DNA from: an uncultured Rhodospirillales bacterium
GTDB taxonomy: Bacteria; Pseudomonadota; Alphaproteobacteria; Azospirillales; Azospirillaceae
Reading direction: 5' to 3'
Length of the DNA stretch: 64,000 nucleotides
Assembly: GCA_903927615.1 (NCBI GenBank)
Contig: CAIYNU010000035.1
Coordinates: forward strand, 1 to 64,000
Part shown: positions 7,871 through 16,574 of the stretch, piece after piece
Numbering within the stretch: the first letter of the stretch is position 1
How the letters are laid out: every line of letters starts with the position of its first letter
Made by a program: the position numbers and the translations under genes
The notes under the pieces: model-generated
What the model was told of the DNA's origin: nothing
What the model saw: the letters and a program-made list of their open reading frames with translations, nothing else
Databases searched by the model: none

Positions 7871-9156
7871 GGTCCGTAGGTCTTTCCGCCGAAGGTCCAG
7901 GACCTTGCCAGATCGCCCGGTTCCGGGAACGGCTGGGGTGCGGTGGCGGTGACCTGATTGAAGTAAGGCGGATAGGGTACGCTGCCGATCTTGCCGGTCC
8001 AGTCGGAGGGCAGGTAGACCGGGATTTTCGGCGTTTTCCAACCCAGCTTGCCGAAGGTCGCGGTCAGGAATTCCGGCGCGTAGGAGTCGGCGTATTCGGC
8101 GGCGCCGAGGTCGCGGGTTAGCCGGCCGCGCTCCTTGAGCCAAGCCCGGATGCGCTCGTTTTCGGCGGCCCAGAACGCCGGTTGCGGTAGCAGCAGGGTC
8201 GGCTTGAACAGGTTGTTGTTGCGGGCGACCTGGCTGGCCAGGAACTCTTCGGGCACGGTCTTGAGCGAGGGGTGCTCGTGCAGCAGTTTCACCGCCTCGT
8301 CCGGGTGCAGGCGGAGCCAAAGGGCGGCCTCGACGAAGCTGTCGGCGAGCGCCTGGACCACGTCGGGCGCGCCGTCGATCAGTTCCTGACGGACGAAGCC
8401 GATGCCCTCATAAATGCTGTAGGGGTGGCTGGTGTCGATGGCGCGGCCGGTCTTGCGCTCCTCGGTCAGCAACGACGCGGTGTGGTCCCACGGTACCACC
8501 GCGGCGACTCCGGCCGGCAACTGTAGCTGTTCCGAGAGCGGCAGGTTCTTGAGGATGACGTCCTTGCCGATCTCCAGCCCGTTGGCGGCCGCGGCCGCCT
8601 GGAAATAGAACTCGGCGGATGAGCCGGTGACGATACCGATCACCGCCGGCGGATTGCTGCCCTTGAGGTCCTTGAGCGACTTCAAGGGTGAGTCGTTGGG
8701 CACGATGGTGGCGTGGGTCAGCAGCGGATAATTGAGAATGCCCCGTACCGGCACCTTGCGGTCGAGCAGCGAGTGATACGGGAAGTTGCCGGTGCCGCCG
8801 ACCTGGATGCGCCGGGCGGTGAAGGCTTCGATTAGGTCGGGGCCGGAATTGAAACTGGTGAACCTGGTTTCGATGCCGCGCTTGCCCAGCAGGTCCAGTC
8901 TATCGATGACGATATTGAGCGCGTTCTGGCCGGTCCAGGGCGGCTGAAAGCCGACGCCGAGCGGCCAGAATCCTTGCTCCTTCAGCCAGGCCTTGGACTT
9001 TTCCGAGACCTGCTCATAGGGCTGGGGCCAGCCCCAGTCGGTGGCGCCGGCCTCGGCGCGGGCGCCAGAGGCGCAGCCGATGCCGGCCGCCAGCGTCAGC
9101 AGGGCGCCGCCCAGCCAGGATGCGGCGGTGCGGCGAAGGGAAGGGCGGATCGTCAT
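7867..9156 (-). CDS. Periplasmic sulfonate-type substrate-binding protein, long form
   Basis: Exported binding protein of 429 residues, clearly longer than the usual SsuA/TauA (about 320). Residues 1-31 form a signal peptide (LLTLAAGIGCASGARAEA). The NMT1/SsuA-like core has FNSGPDLIEAFTARRIQVGG, SPLKSLKDLKG and KTGRAIDTSHPY. The extra C-terminal 60-70 residues are rich in Pro and aromatics (SVPYPPYFNQVTATAPQPFP). I chose ATG 9156 because AGAAGGA lies eight bases before it; GTG 9162 would be too close. The operon places its ligand upstream of Xsc. Confidence 0.85.
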   Translation of the reverse strand: MTIRPSLRRTAASWLGGALLTLAAGIGCASGARAEAGATDWGWPQPYEQVSEKSKAWLKEQGFWPLGVGFQPPWTGQNALNIVIDRLDLLGKRGIETRFTSFNSGPDLIEAFTARRIQVGGTGNFPYHSLLDRKVPVRGILNYPLLTHATIVPNDSPLKSLKDLKGSNPPAVIGIVTGSSAEFYFQAAAAANGLEIGKDVILKNLPLSEQLQLPAGVAAVVPWDHTASLLTEERKTGRAIDTSHPYSIYEGIGFVRQELIDGAPDVVQALADSFVEAALWLRLHPDEAVKLLHEHPSLKTVPEEFLASQVARNNNLFKPTLLLPQPAFWAAENERIRAWLKERGRLTRDLGAAEYADSYAPEFLTATFGKLGWKTPKIPVYLPSDWTGKIGSVPYPPYFNQVTATAPQPFPEPGDLARSWTFGGKTYGP

Positions 9157-9177
9157 AGGCACTGTCCTTCTGATGAT

Positions 9178-10488
9178 TTACCAGTAGCGGAGCGCGGCCC
9201 GGAACAGGGCGGCGAGATCGGCCTCGGTCACCGGCCGGGGGGCGTTGTCGACCAACCGTTTCTGCTGGAAGGCGCCGGCCGCGAGAGTCGGGATGTCGTC
9301 CTCGCCATAGCCCAGGGCCGAAAGGCCGTTGGGAATGCCGGTGGCGCGCATCAGGCCGGTCAGACGGACCGCCAGCCGTTCCCCCGCTTTGTCGGCCGGA
9401 GCCTCCTCGCCCAGGGCGGCCAAAGCCGCGCGGTGACGATCCGGGGTCGCCTGGGCGGTCCAACGGAAGGCGGCGGGGGCGTTGACCACCACCGCGATGC
9501 CATGGGGGATCAGCGGTTCGGCCTCGGGCCAGCCGGCGGCACGGTAGTCGCGGACCTGACCCGACACCGGATAGGACATGGCGTGGGGCAGGTGGTTACC
9601 GGAATTGCCGAAGCCGATGCCGGCGAGCAGCCCGGCGAACATCAGCCGGTCGCGGGCGGGAAGGTCGGCGGGATCGCGGACGGCGGCTTCCAGGTGCGCC
9701 GCCGCGATGCGGATCGCTTCCAGGCAGGCAATGTCGCCGTAGGGATTGGCCCCCTGGCTGAGCGGCCGGGCCGCGGGTTCAGCCGGAACCGGCCGGGCGG
9801 TGAAGGGGCGGGCGGTGTAGCTTTCGATGGCGTGGCTGAGCACGTCGAAACCGTTGGCCGCCACCACCAGCGGCGGCAGGGAATAGAGATTGGTCGGGTC
9901 GAGCACGCCCAGAGTCGGCCGGATGCGGCGCGAGACGATGCCGGTCTTCACCTCGAGGTCCAGCAGATCGAACACCGCGATGCCGGTGGTTTCGCTGGCG
10001 GTGCCGAAGGTGGTCGGGCAGGCGATGTGGGGCTTGAGCGGTCCCGGCACCGGCCGCCCCCGGCCTAGCGGCGGGTTGACGTAATCGAGAAACTCGGCCG
10101 GATGGCTGGACAGCAGGTTCGCGACCTTCGTGGTGTCGATCACCGAGCCGCCGCCGAGCGACACGAAACCGTCTAGCCGAGCCTCGATGGCGAAGGTTGC
10201 CGCCGCGATCATCGAGCGGTCGCTGGGCTCGACCAGGGCCTGGTCGTAAACCACCACGTCGATTCCGGCCTTGTGCAGGCTGTCCAGCACCACCGCGAAC
10301 GGCTCCAGCGCCCGCACCCGGGCGTCGGTGATGAGGCCGATGCGTCCGAGACCGAGGGCGCGGGCATCGGCCCCGACCTCACGCAGCACCCCGGGACCGA
10401 ATTTGAGCGCCGCCGGCTCGACCGAAAAGGCAGCCTCTCCGCCTTCTGAGAGCGTGAAATAGGAGCCGAGTACGTTGGGAGCCGCCAT
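9178..10488 (-). CDS. Iron-type alcohol dehydrogenase (hydroxyacid-oxoacid-transhydrogenase-like); candidate isethionate dehydrogenase
   Basis: Group III metal-dependent alcohol dehydrogenase of 436 residues. The NAD-binding GGGSVID motif is at about residue 107, and the metal ligands are visible in [25 protein letters not shown] and PHGIAVVV. The stretch [20 protein letters not shown] resembles hydroxyacid-oxoacid transhydrogenases more than simple ethanol dehydrogenases. As first gene of the xsc operon it could oxidise isethionate to sulfoacetaldehyde; metal-dependent dehydrogenases of this superfamily do such chemistry in some bacteria. It could instead reduce sulfoacetaldehyde. Substrate is inference. 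A good promoter precedes it (10529-10557). Confidence 0.8.
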   Translation of the reverse strand: MAAPNVLGSYFTLSEGGEAAFSVEPAALKFGPGVLREVGADARALGLGRIGLITDARVRALEPFAVVLDSLHKAGIDVVVYDQALVEPSDRSMIAAATFAIEARLDGFVSLGGGSVIDTTKVANLLSSHPAEFLDYVNPPLGRGRPVPGPLKPHIACPTTFGTASETTGIAVFDLLDLEVKTGIVSRRIRPTLGVLDPTNLYSLPPLVVAANGFDVLSHAIESYTARPFTARPVPAEPAARPLSQGANPYGDIACLEAIRIAAAHLEAAVRDPADLPARDRLMFAGLLAGIGFGNSGNHLPHAMSYPVSGQVRDYRAAGWPEAEPLIPHGIAVVVNAPAAFRWTAQATPDRHRAALAALGEEAPADKAGERLAVRLTGLMRATGIPNGLSALGYGEDDIPTLAAGAFQQKRLVDNAPRPVTEADLAALFRAALRYW

Positions 10489-10528
10489 GGGAGGACCGTC
10501 GTAATAACTATTTTGTCATGTTAAAATA

Positions 10529-10557
10529 ATGATACATAACTAAAACCATAGAGTCAA
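10529..10557 (-). promoter_or_regulatory. Sigma-70 type promoter for the alcohol dehydrogenase-xsc operon
   Basis: On the minus strand TTGACT (10552-10557) and TATCAT (10529-10534) are separated by 17 bases, each five of six to consensus. Transcription would start near 10522, about 35 bases before the start codon. Confidence 0.65.
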
Positions 10558-10562
10558 TTGAC
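10553..10562. promoter_or_regulatory. Perfect palindrome GTCAATTGAC in the divergent xsc/sauS control region
   Basis: A 10-bp perfect palindrome overlapping the -35 element of the minus-strand promoter; its right half also forms TTGACA for the plus strand. It lies in a 131-bp AT-rich gap between the two divergent sulfonate operons and is a natural candidate operator for shared control. No regulator gene is adjacent. Confidence 0.4.
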
Positions 10563-10619
10563 AAATATCTACGTATGCCGTACGGAGAAACGTCAGGTAG
10601 GTGGAGCGAGGGTGTGAGC

Positions 10620-12020
10620 ATGTCCGGCTGGGCCGCGGCAGACGATCGGGTGGCGGAACTGGTCCGGCGGGCGCGGGAGGCCCAGGCGGCCTTTGCCGAA
10701 GCCGGCCAGGAGGCCGTGGATGAGGCGGTGACGGCACTGGCTTGGTCGCTTTATCGCCCGGAGCACGCCCGCGACCTGGCCGTACTGGCGGTGGCCGAAA
10801 CCGGGCTCGGCACTGTCGCCGACAAGATCGTCAAGAAACAGCGCAAGACCTTCGGTACGTTGCGCGATCTCAGCCGGGTGCGCTCGGTGGGCGTGATCGA
10901 AGAGGACCCGGCGCGCGGGCTGGTCAAATTCGCCAAGCCGGTCGGCGTGGTTGCGGCGGTGACGCCGGCGACCAATCCCGGTGCCACGCCGGTCAACAAG
11001 GCGATGATGGCGCTCAAGGGGCGCAACGCCATCATCATCGTGCCGTCGCCGTCTGCCGTGCGCACGACGGGCCGGGCGGTCGAGCTGATGCGGGCCGAAC
11101 TGGCGCGCATCGGCCGCCCGCCCGATCTGGTCCAGATGCTGCCGGCGCCCATCGACCGGGACGTGACCGGCCGGGTCATGGCGGCGGTGGATCTGGTGGT
11201 GGTTACCGGCTCCCAGGCCAATGTCCGGCAGGCTTACCGCAGCGGGACCCCGGCGATCGGGGTCGGCGCCGGCAACGTCCCGGTGATCATCGACGACAGC
11301 GCCGACCTTGGTGCCGCCGCCGCGAAGATCGCCGCCTCCAAGTGTTTCGACAACGCCACCTCATGCTCGTCGGAAAACGCCCTGGTGATCCTCGACGCCG
11401 TCTATGACCCGGCGCTGGCGGCGCTGGAGCGGGCCGGCGGCGCACGGGTTTCGGCCGAGGAGGGCGCCCGCATCCGAGCCGGGCTGTGGCGGGACGGCAG
11501 GCTCGACCGCACACTGATTGCCCGCGATGCCGCGGTGCTGGCCGAGCGCTTCGGCCTCGAACGCCGGGACGCCCGCTTCTTCATGGTCGAGGAAAGCGGG
11601 GTCGGGCCTGAACATCCCCTGTCCGGCGAGAAGCTGTCGCTGGTGCTGACGGTCTACTGCGCCCGGGACTTCGACCATGCCCGGGCGCTGGTCCGGACCA
11701 TCCTGGCCTACCAGGGGAGCGGCCATTCCTGCGGCATCCACACCGCCGATCCGGCGCGAGCCCGTGCCTTGGCCGAAGGGACCGACGTGGTGCGGGTTCT
11801 GGTCAATCAGGCGCACACCTTCGGCAACGGCGGCGGCTTCGACAACGGACTGAATTTCACCCTGAGCATGGGGTGCGGCACCTGGGCCGGCAACAGCATC
11901 AGCGAGAACCTGTCCTGGCGCCACTTCGTCAACATCACCCATCTGGTCACGCCGATCCCCGAGGACCGACCCGACGAGGCGGCCTTGTTCGGAGACTATC
12001 GCAAGCGGTGGGGAGTCTGA
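10620..12020 (+). CDS. sauS: Acylating sulfoacetaldehyde dehydrogenase (SauS-like)
   Basis: CoA-acylating aldehyde dehydrogenase of 466 residues. It would interconvert sulfoacetyl-CoA and sulfoacetaldehyde with a nicotinamide cofactor, feeding Xsc. Motifs: cofactor-binding PVGVVAAVTPATNPGATPVN, GSQANVRQAYRSGTPAIGVG, catalytic Cys in KCFDNATSCSSENALV, and the late GNGGGFDNGLNFTLSMGCG. The N-terminal pattern (RVAELVRRAREAQAAFAEA) agrees with SauS-type enzymes. ATG 10620 is preceded by GAGGG with seven bases spacing; ATG 10575 is an alternative. Five bases separate it from the CoA-ligase beta gene, so the three form one unit. A general acetaldehyde or succinate-semialdehyde role cannot be excluded by motif alone, but context favours sulfoacetaldehyde. 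Confidence 0.82.
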   Translation: MSGWAAADDRVAELVRRAREAQAAFAEAGQEAVDEAVTALAWSLYRPEHARDLAVLAVAETGLGTVADKIVKKQRKTFGTLRDLSRVRSVGVIEEDPARGLVKFAKPVGVVAAVTPATNPGATPVNKAMMALKGRNAIIIVPSPSAVRTTGRAVELMRAELARIGRPPDLVQMLPAPIDRDVTGRVMAAVDLVVVTGSQANVRQAYRSGTPAIGVGAGNVPVIIDDSADLGAAAAKIAASKCFDNATSCSSENALVILDAVYDPALAALERAGGARVSAEEGARIRAGLWRDGRLDRTLIARDAAVLAERFGLERRDARFFMVEESGVGPEHPLSGEKLSLVLTVYCARDFDHARALVRTILAYQGSGHSCGIHTADPARARALAEGTDVVRVLVNQAHTFGNGGGFDNGLNFTLSMGCGTWAGNSISENLSWRHFVNITHLVTPIPEDRPDEAALFGDYRKRWGV

Positions 12021-12025
12021 CCGCG

Positions 12026-13105
12026 ATGACCCTGCTCGAACATCAGGGCAAGGCCATTCTGGCCGCCGCCGGCCTGCCGGTGCCGCCCGGGGTGGTCTCA
12101 CTGAACGAGGCCGAAGCCGCCGCCGCCGCGGTCCGGTTCGGGCCGGTGGTGGTCAAGGCCCAAGTCCCGGCCGGCGGCCGGGGCAAGGCCGGCGGCATCC
12201 GCTTCGCCGGCGATGCCGCCGCGGCCGGTCGGGCTGCCCGGGCGTTGCTGGGCTCGACGATCGCGGGCCACACCGTCGGCGCCGTACTGGTGGAACCGCG
12301 CCTCGACATCGTGCGCGAGACCTATGCCGCCGTGGTTGCCGATCCGGCGACGCGGGGGCCATTGATCCTGTTTGGTCCCCAGGGCGGCGTCGACATCGAA
12401 GCCATTGCCGCCGCGGACGGCGGGGCGCTACGCCGTTTGCCGGTGGATATCCTCGACGGCCCCGGCCCGGACGCCCTGGCCGGCCTCGTGCCAGAGAGTC
12501 CGGCGGTGGCCCAAGTCCTGGCCGGCTTGTACCGGGTATGGCGGCAGCAGCGGGCGGTCCTGGTCGAGGTCAATCCCCTGGCGTTGCTGGCCGACGGTTC
12601 GCTGGTCGCGGCCGACTGCAAGATCGTGCCCGACGGCGTGGAGGCCGCCGAAGACGGCCGGCCGACGCCGCTGGAGCGGCAGGCGCGTGCGTTGGGGCTT
12701 CAGTTCGTCGAACTCGACGGACGGGTCGGCGTGCTGGCCAACGGTGCCGGGCTGACCATGGCCACTCTCGACATGGTGTGCCACTTCGGCGGGGACCCCG
12801 CCAATTTCCTGGAGATTGGCGGGGACGCCTATACCAAGGCGCGGGCCGCGCTCGAGCTGCTGCTCGCCAAGCCGGGACTGAGGAGTCTGGTGGTCAATTT
12901 CTGCGGCGCCTATGCCCGGACCGACGTCATGGCCGGCGGCGTGGTCGAAGCCTGGCAGGCGCTGGCGCCCACCATTCCGGTGTTCTTCTCGGTCCATGGC
13001 ACCGGCGAGGACGAGGCGGTGGCCCTGATCGGGGCGCGCCTGGGGATCACGCCCTTCGAGCGCGCCGAAGACGCGGTCAGGGCGGCGGTGGAGGCGGCGC
13101 GATGA
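12026..13105 (+). CDS. sauC: ADP-forming acyl-CoA ligase beta subunit, SucC-like (SauC-like sulfoacetate-CoA ligase)
   Basis: ATP-grasp subunit of 359 residues like succinyl-CoA synthetase beta: the ATP-grasp start EHQGKAILAAAGLPVPPG, VVKAQVPAGGRGKAGG, VEVNPLALL, and the C-terminal ligase domain with NGAGLTMATLDMVCHFGGDPANFLEIGG. Paired with the alpha subunit (ATGA overlap) and following sauS, it should form sulfoacetyl-CoA from sulfoacetate, CoA and ATP. A SucCD-type route to sulfoacetyl-CoA has, as I recall, been described in anaerobes, whereas the classical aerobic route uses an AMP-forming ligase. A housekeeping succinyl-CoA synthetase is unlikely because no TCA genes adjoin it and the sequence is divergent. 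Confidence 0.75.
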   Translation: MTLLEHQGKAILAAAGLPVPPGVVSLNEAEAAAAAVRFGPVVVKAQVPAGGRGKAGGIRFAGDAAAAGRAARALLGSTIAGHTVGAVLVEPRLDIVRETYAAVVADPATRGPLILFGPQGGVDIEAIAAADGGALRRLPVDILDGPGPDALAGLVPESPAVAQVLAGLYRVWRQQRAVLVEVNPLALLADGSLVAADCKIVPDGVEAAEDGRPTPLERQARALGLQFVELDGRVGVLANGAGLTMATLDMVCHFGGDPANFLEIGGDAYTKARAALELLLAKPGLRSLVVNFCGAYARTDVMAGGVVEAWQALAPTIPVFFSVHGTGEDEAVALIGARLGITPFERAEDAVRAAVEAAR

Positions 13106-13983
13106 TCCTGACGCGGCAAGACCGGGTGCTGGTCTGGGGCATCACCGGCCGTCAGGCAAGCTTCTGGACCGGGCACATGATCGCCTCCGGCACCCGGGTG
13201 GTGGGCGGCGTCCATCCGGCGCGCGCCGGCGAAATTCACCTCGATCTGCCGGTGGTCGCCTCCGGGCGCGACCTTGGCTTCGATGTGGCGCTGCTGTTCG
13301 TGCCGCCGGCCGCGGTGCTGGCGGCGGCGGCCGACGCCATCGAAGCTGGTGCCCGCTTGCTGGCGATTCTGGCCGAGCATGTGCCGTTGCACGATGTGCT
13401 GACCGTTCATGCCCTGGCCCGACGGGCCGGAACCCGGGTGGTTGGCCCCAACACCGCCGGACTGGTCACTCCGGGCGCCGGCTTTGCCGGCATCATGCCG
13501 GCCTTCAACGACCGGGTGTTCCGACCGGGCGCGGTCGGCGTGGTGTCGCGCAGCGGCAGCTTGGGCACGCTGATCTGCCTGGAACTGGTCCGGGCCGGGC
13601 TTGGCCAGTCGGCGTTCATCGGCATCGGCGGCGATCCGGTGCCGGGAACCTCGTTCCGGGACGCGCTGGCGGCGCTGGCGGCGGACGCGCGCACCCGCGC
13701 CATCGTGCTGGTTGGCGAGATCGGCGGTGCCCAGGAGCAGGAGGCGGCGGCGTTCGCCCAAACCATGACCAAGCCGGTGGTCGCCTTCATCGCCGGAGCC
13801 AGCGCGCCGCCCGGCCGGCGCATGGGTCATGCCGGCGCCATCATCAGCGGCGCCGGCGCCGGCCACGCCGCCAAGCGCGCGGCCCTGGAGCGGGCCGGCG
13901 TCCGCGTCGCCGCGACCCCGGGCGAGGTGCCGGCTTTGGTGCTGGCGGCCCTGACCGGATCAACCGAGGGAGAGGGATCATGA
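13102..13983 (+). CDS. sauD: ADP-forming acyl-CoA ligase alpha subunit, SucD-like (SauD-like)
   Basis: CoA-binding subunit of 293 residues: Rossmann segment VLVWGITGRQASFWTGHMI, VGPNTAGLVTPG, VGVVSRSGSLGTLI, and the phospho-histidine loop GRRMGHAGAIISG. It completes the two-subunit ligase with the gene before it. The start overlaps the beta stop by ATGA and the stop overlaps the next start in the same way, so beta, alpha and the binding protein are tightly coupled. Confidence 0.75.
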   Translation: MILTRQDRVLVWGITGRQASFWTGHMIASGTRVVGGVHPARAGEIHLDLPVVASGRDLGFDVALLFVPPAAVLAAAADAIEAGARLLAILAEHVPLHDVLTVHALARRAGTRVVGPNTAGLVTPGAGFAGIMPAFNDRVFRPGAVGVVSRSGSLGTLICLELVRAGLGQSAFIGIGGDPVPGTSFRDALAALAADARTRAIVLVGEIGGAQEQEAAAFAQTMTKPVVAFIAGASAPPGRRMGHAGAIISGAGAGHAAKRAALERAGVRVAATPGEVPALVLAALTGSTEGEGS

Positions 13984-14987
13984 ACACCGGCAAGACCATT
14001 GGCCTGGCGCTGGGCGTTGCCCTGCTGGCCGGGATCGGCCTGAGTGCCGCCGCCGCCACGGAGGTGGACGAGGTGCGTTTCGCGCGTATGCAGGGGCTGG
14101 GCTACCTGCAAATCTACCTGTTGCAGGACCTGAAGCTGGTGGAGAAACAGGCCGCCGCGCTCGGGCATCCCGTGACCGCCGTCTATACCGCGCTGGCGCA
14201 GCCGACCGCGGTCAACGACGCGCTACTCTCGGGCAGCGCCGACTTCGGTGCCGCCGGCATCACCCCGTTCATCGTGCTGTGGGACAAGACCCGCGGCAGT
14301 GCCGAAATCAAGGCGGCGGCGGCGCTGAATTCCCAGCCAGCCTTCCTCAACACCATCAATCCCAATGTCAGGAACCTCAAGGATTTCACCGACAAGGACC
14401 GCATCGCGCTGCCGGCGGTCAAGGTCGCCTATCAGGCGACGATTCTTGAGATGGCCGCCGATCAGGCGTTCGGCCAGTTCGACCGCCTCGACACCCTGAC
14501 CGTCGGCCTGTCCCATCCCGACGCGACCAACGCTCTGCTGTCGGGCAGGAGCGAGATCACTGCCCATTTCACCAGTCCGCCCTACCAATATCAACAACTG
14601 GCCGACCCGCGCGTGCATCGGGTGCTGTCGTCCTATGATGTGCTGGGTGGGCCGGGCACCTTCAGCGGCCTGTGGGCGCCGCGCAAATTCCACGATGGCA
14701 ACCCCACGGTGTTCAAGGCGGTGCTGGCCGCGGTTGAAGAGGCCAACGCGATCATCAAGGCCGAGCCCAAGCGCGCGGCGGAAATCTTCGTCCGGCTGGA
14801 TCACGCCAAACAGAGCGTGGACGAGGTCGCCGCACTGCTCCAGGACCCCGAGATCATCTACACCATCGCGCCCCAGAACATCACCAAATACACCGACTTC
14901 ATGGCCCGGGTCGGCATCATCGCCAAGGCGCCGGCCTCGTGGAAGGACCTGTTCTTCCCGGACATACACCATCTGGCCGGGAGCTGA
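13980..14987 (+). CDS. Periplasmic sulfonate-type substrate-binding protein
   Basis: Exported binding protein of 335 residues with a signal peptide (IGLALGVALLAGIGLSAAAA). It is an SsuA/NMT1-type fold: FARMQGLGYLQIYLLQDLKL, AVNDALLSGSADFGAAGITP, SSYDVLGGPGTFSGLW and ASWKDLFFPDIHHL. It is a clear paralogue of the protein at 19283-20305, sharing the SSYDVLGGP and SWKDLFFP stretches. Being translationally coupled to the CoA-ligase genes, its ligand is probably sulfoacetate. The matching permease is at 16575; no ATPase gene lies in this operon. Confidence 0.85.
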   Translation: MNTGKTIGLALGVALLAGIGLSAAAATEVDEVRFARMQGLGYLQIYLLQDLKLVEKQAAALGHPVTAVYTALAQPTAVNDALLSGSADFGAAGITPFIVLWDKTRGSAEIKAAAALNSQPAFLNTINPNVRNLKDFTDKDRIALPAVKVAYQATILEMAADQAFGQFDRLDTLTVGLSHPDATNALLSGRSEITAHFTSPPYQYQQLADPRVHRVLSSYDVLGGPGTFSGLWAPRKFHDGNPTVFKAVLAAVEEANAIIKAEPKRAAEIFVRLDHAKQSVDEVAALLQDPEIIYTIAPQNITKYTDFMARVGIIAKAPASWKDLFFPDIHHLAGS

Positions 14988-14992
14988 CCGGC

Positions 14993-16561
14993 ATGGCGCC
15001 GACGCTGTCCCCGACCGAGGTGCGCGCCCGGCTGCGCTCGGGCGCCGAAATCGCTTTTCTCGACGTCCGGGAGGAGGGCGCGTACAGCCGCGCTCAGCCG
15101 CTGTTCGCGGTCAACCTGCCGCTTGGCCGGATCGAGGAACGGGTGGCGGCGTTGGTGCCGCGACGATCGGCGCCGTTGGTGCTGTTCGATGACGGCGAGG
15201 GGCTGGCCGAACGGGCGGCGGCGCGTTTTGCCATGCTCGGCTATACCGACTTAGCGGTGGTCGAGGGTGGGCTGGCCGGCTGGCGGGCGGCGGGCGGGGA
15301 AATCTTTCGGGACGTGGGCGTGCTCTCCAAGGCGTTCGGCGAATGGGTCGAAGCCCATCGCCACACCCCGATGATCGATGCCGACGACCTCGCGGGGCTG
15401 GTCGCGGCTGGCAGCGACGTATGCATCTTCGATGCCCGGCCTTTCGACGAATACCGCGTGATGACCATCCCGGGTGCGGTCAACTGCCCGGGTGCCGAAC
15501 TGGTTCGGCGGCTGCCGGCCCTGGGCTTGCCGCCCGAAACCCTGGTGGTGGTCACCTGCGCCGGCCGGACCCGCAGCATCATCGGTGCCCAGTCCCTGAT
15601 CAACGCCGGCCTGCCCAATCCGGTGCGGGCCTTGCGCAACGGCACCATCGGCTGGACCCTTGCGGGCCGGTCACTGGAGTTGCGCGCAACCCGGCGATTG
15701 CCGGCTCCCCGCGAAACCGGCTGGTCGCGGGCGGCGGCGCTCCGGGTGGCCGGGCGCGCCGGGGTTCGCTTCATCGACCGGACCGGCCTGGCCTAGCTGG
15801 AGGCCGAGGCCGATGTTCGCACCCTGTACCGGTTCGACGTGCGTGCGCCGGAAGAGTGCTTGCAGGGCCATGCCGCCGCTTTCACGCCGGTCCCGGGCGG
15901 GCAGCTGGTGCAGGCCACCGACGAGCATGTCGGTGTCCGCGGCGCCCGCCTGGTGCTGGCCGACGGCGACGGTGTGGCCGCGGCGATGACCGCCTCATGG
16001 CTGCGCCAGATCGGTTGGGACGAGGTCTTCGTGCTGGAGGAGGGACTTGCCGGGGTGATCTGCGGGCACGCGCCGTGGCGGCCGCCCCAAGCGGCCCCGG
16101 CCCCGGACGCCGACGAGATCGGCGTTGCCGAACTGGAAGCGTTGCTCGCGGCCGAGGCGGTGACGGTGGCCGATCTGGCCCTCAGTCCGGCCTATCGCGC
16201 CGGTCACGTTCCGGGTGCGTGGTTTGTGGCGCGCTGGCGCCTGGCCCAGGATCTGGCAGCGTTGCCCGGAGATCGGCCGGTGGTTCTGACCTCGCCCGAT
16301 GGGACGCTGGCGCGCTGGGCCGCGGCCGAAGCCGGGCGGCCGGTGCGGGTGCTGGCAGGGGGGACCGCAGCCTGGGGCGCGTCAGGGCGTTCGCTCGAAT
16401 CGGGCGGGTCGGCCTATGGCTCGAAGCCCGATGACGTCTACCGCCGGCCCTATGAAGGCACCGACAATTCCGAAGCGGCGATGCGCGGCTATATCGCCTG
16501 GGAGCTTGGGCTGGTCGAGCAGATTCGCCGCGACGGCACGGCCGCGTTCCGGCCGATCTGA
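14993..16561 (+). pseudogene. Multi-domain rhodanese (about four repeats) split by an in-frame amber stop
   Basis: A single reading frame encodes about 522 residues of consecutive rhodanese homology domains, but is interrupted by TAG at 15794-15796 (codon 268). The first part carries rhodanese modules at about 1-110 and 115-265 with a Cys-loop candidate VTCAGRTRS (active Cys near 186). The part after the stop, in the same frame, continues LEAEADVRTLYRFDVRAPEE, then QATDEHVGVRGARLVLADGD and a last module ending SAYGSKPDDVYRRPYEGTDN. A single TGG-to-TAG change would explain it: related proteins have a residue there and read straight through. The role would be transfer of sulfane sulfur, perhaps handling sulfite or thiosulfate from desulfonation. 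If not read through, two pieces of 267 and about 240 residues would result, the second from ATG 15839. Confidence 0.75.
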
Positions 16562-16574
16562 CCAGGGGAGCGGC

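Noticed and set aside
15794..15796. Amber codon as pyrrolysine
   Set aside because: No pyrrolysine genes are visible, the protein is not a methylamine methyltransferase, and a Trp-to-stop change is simpler.
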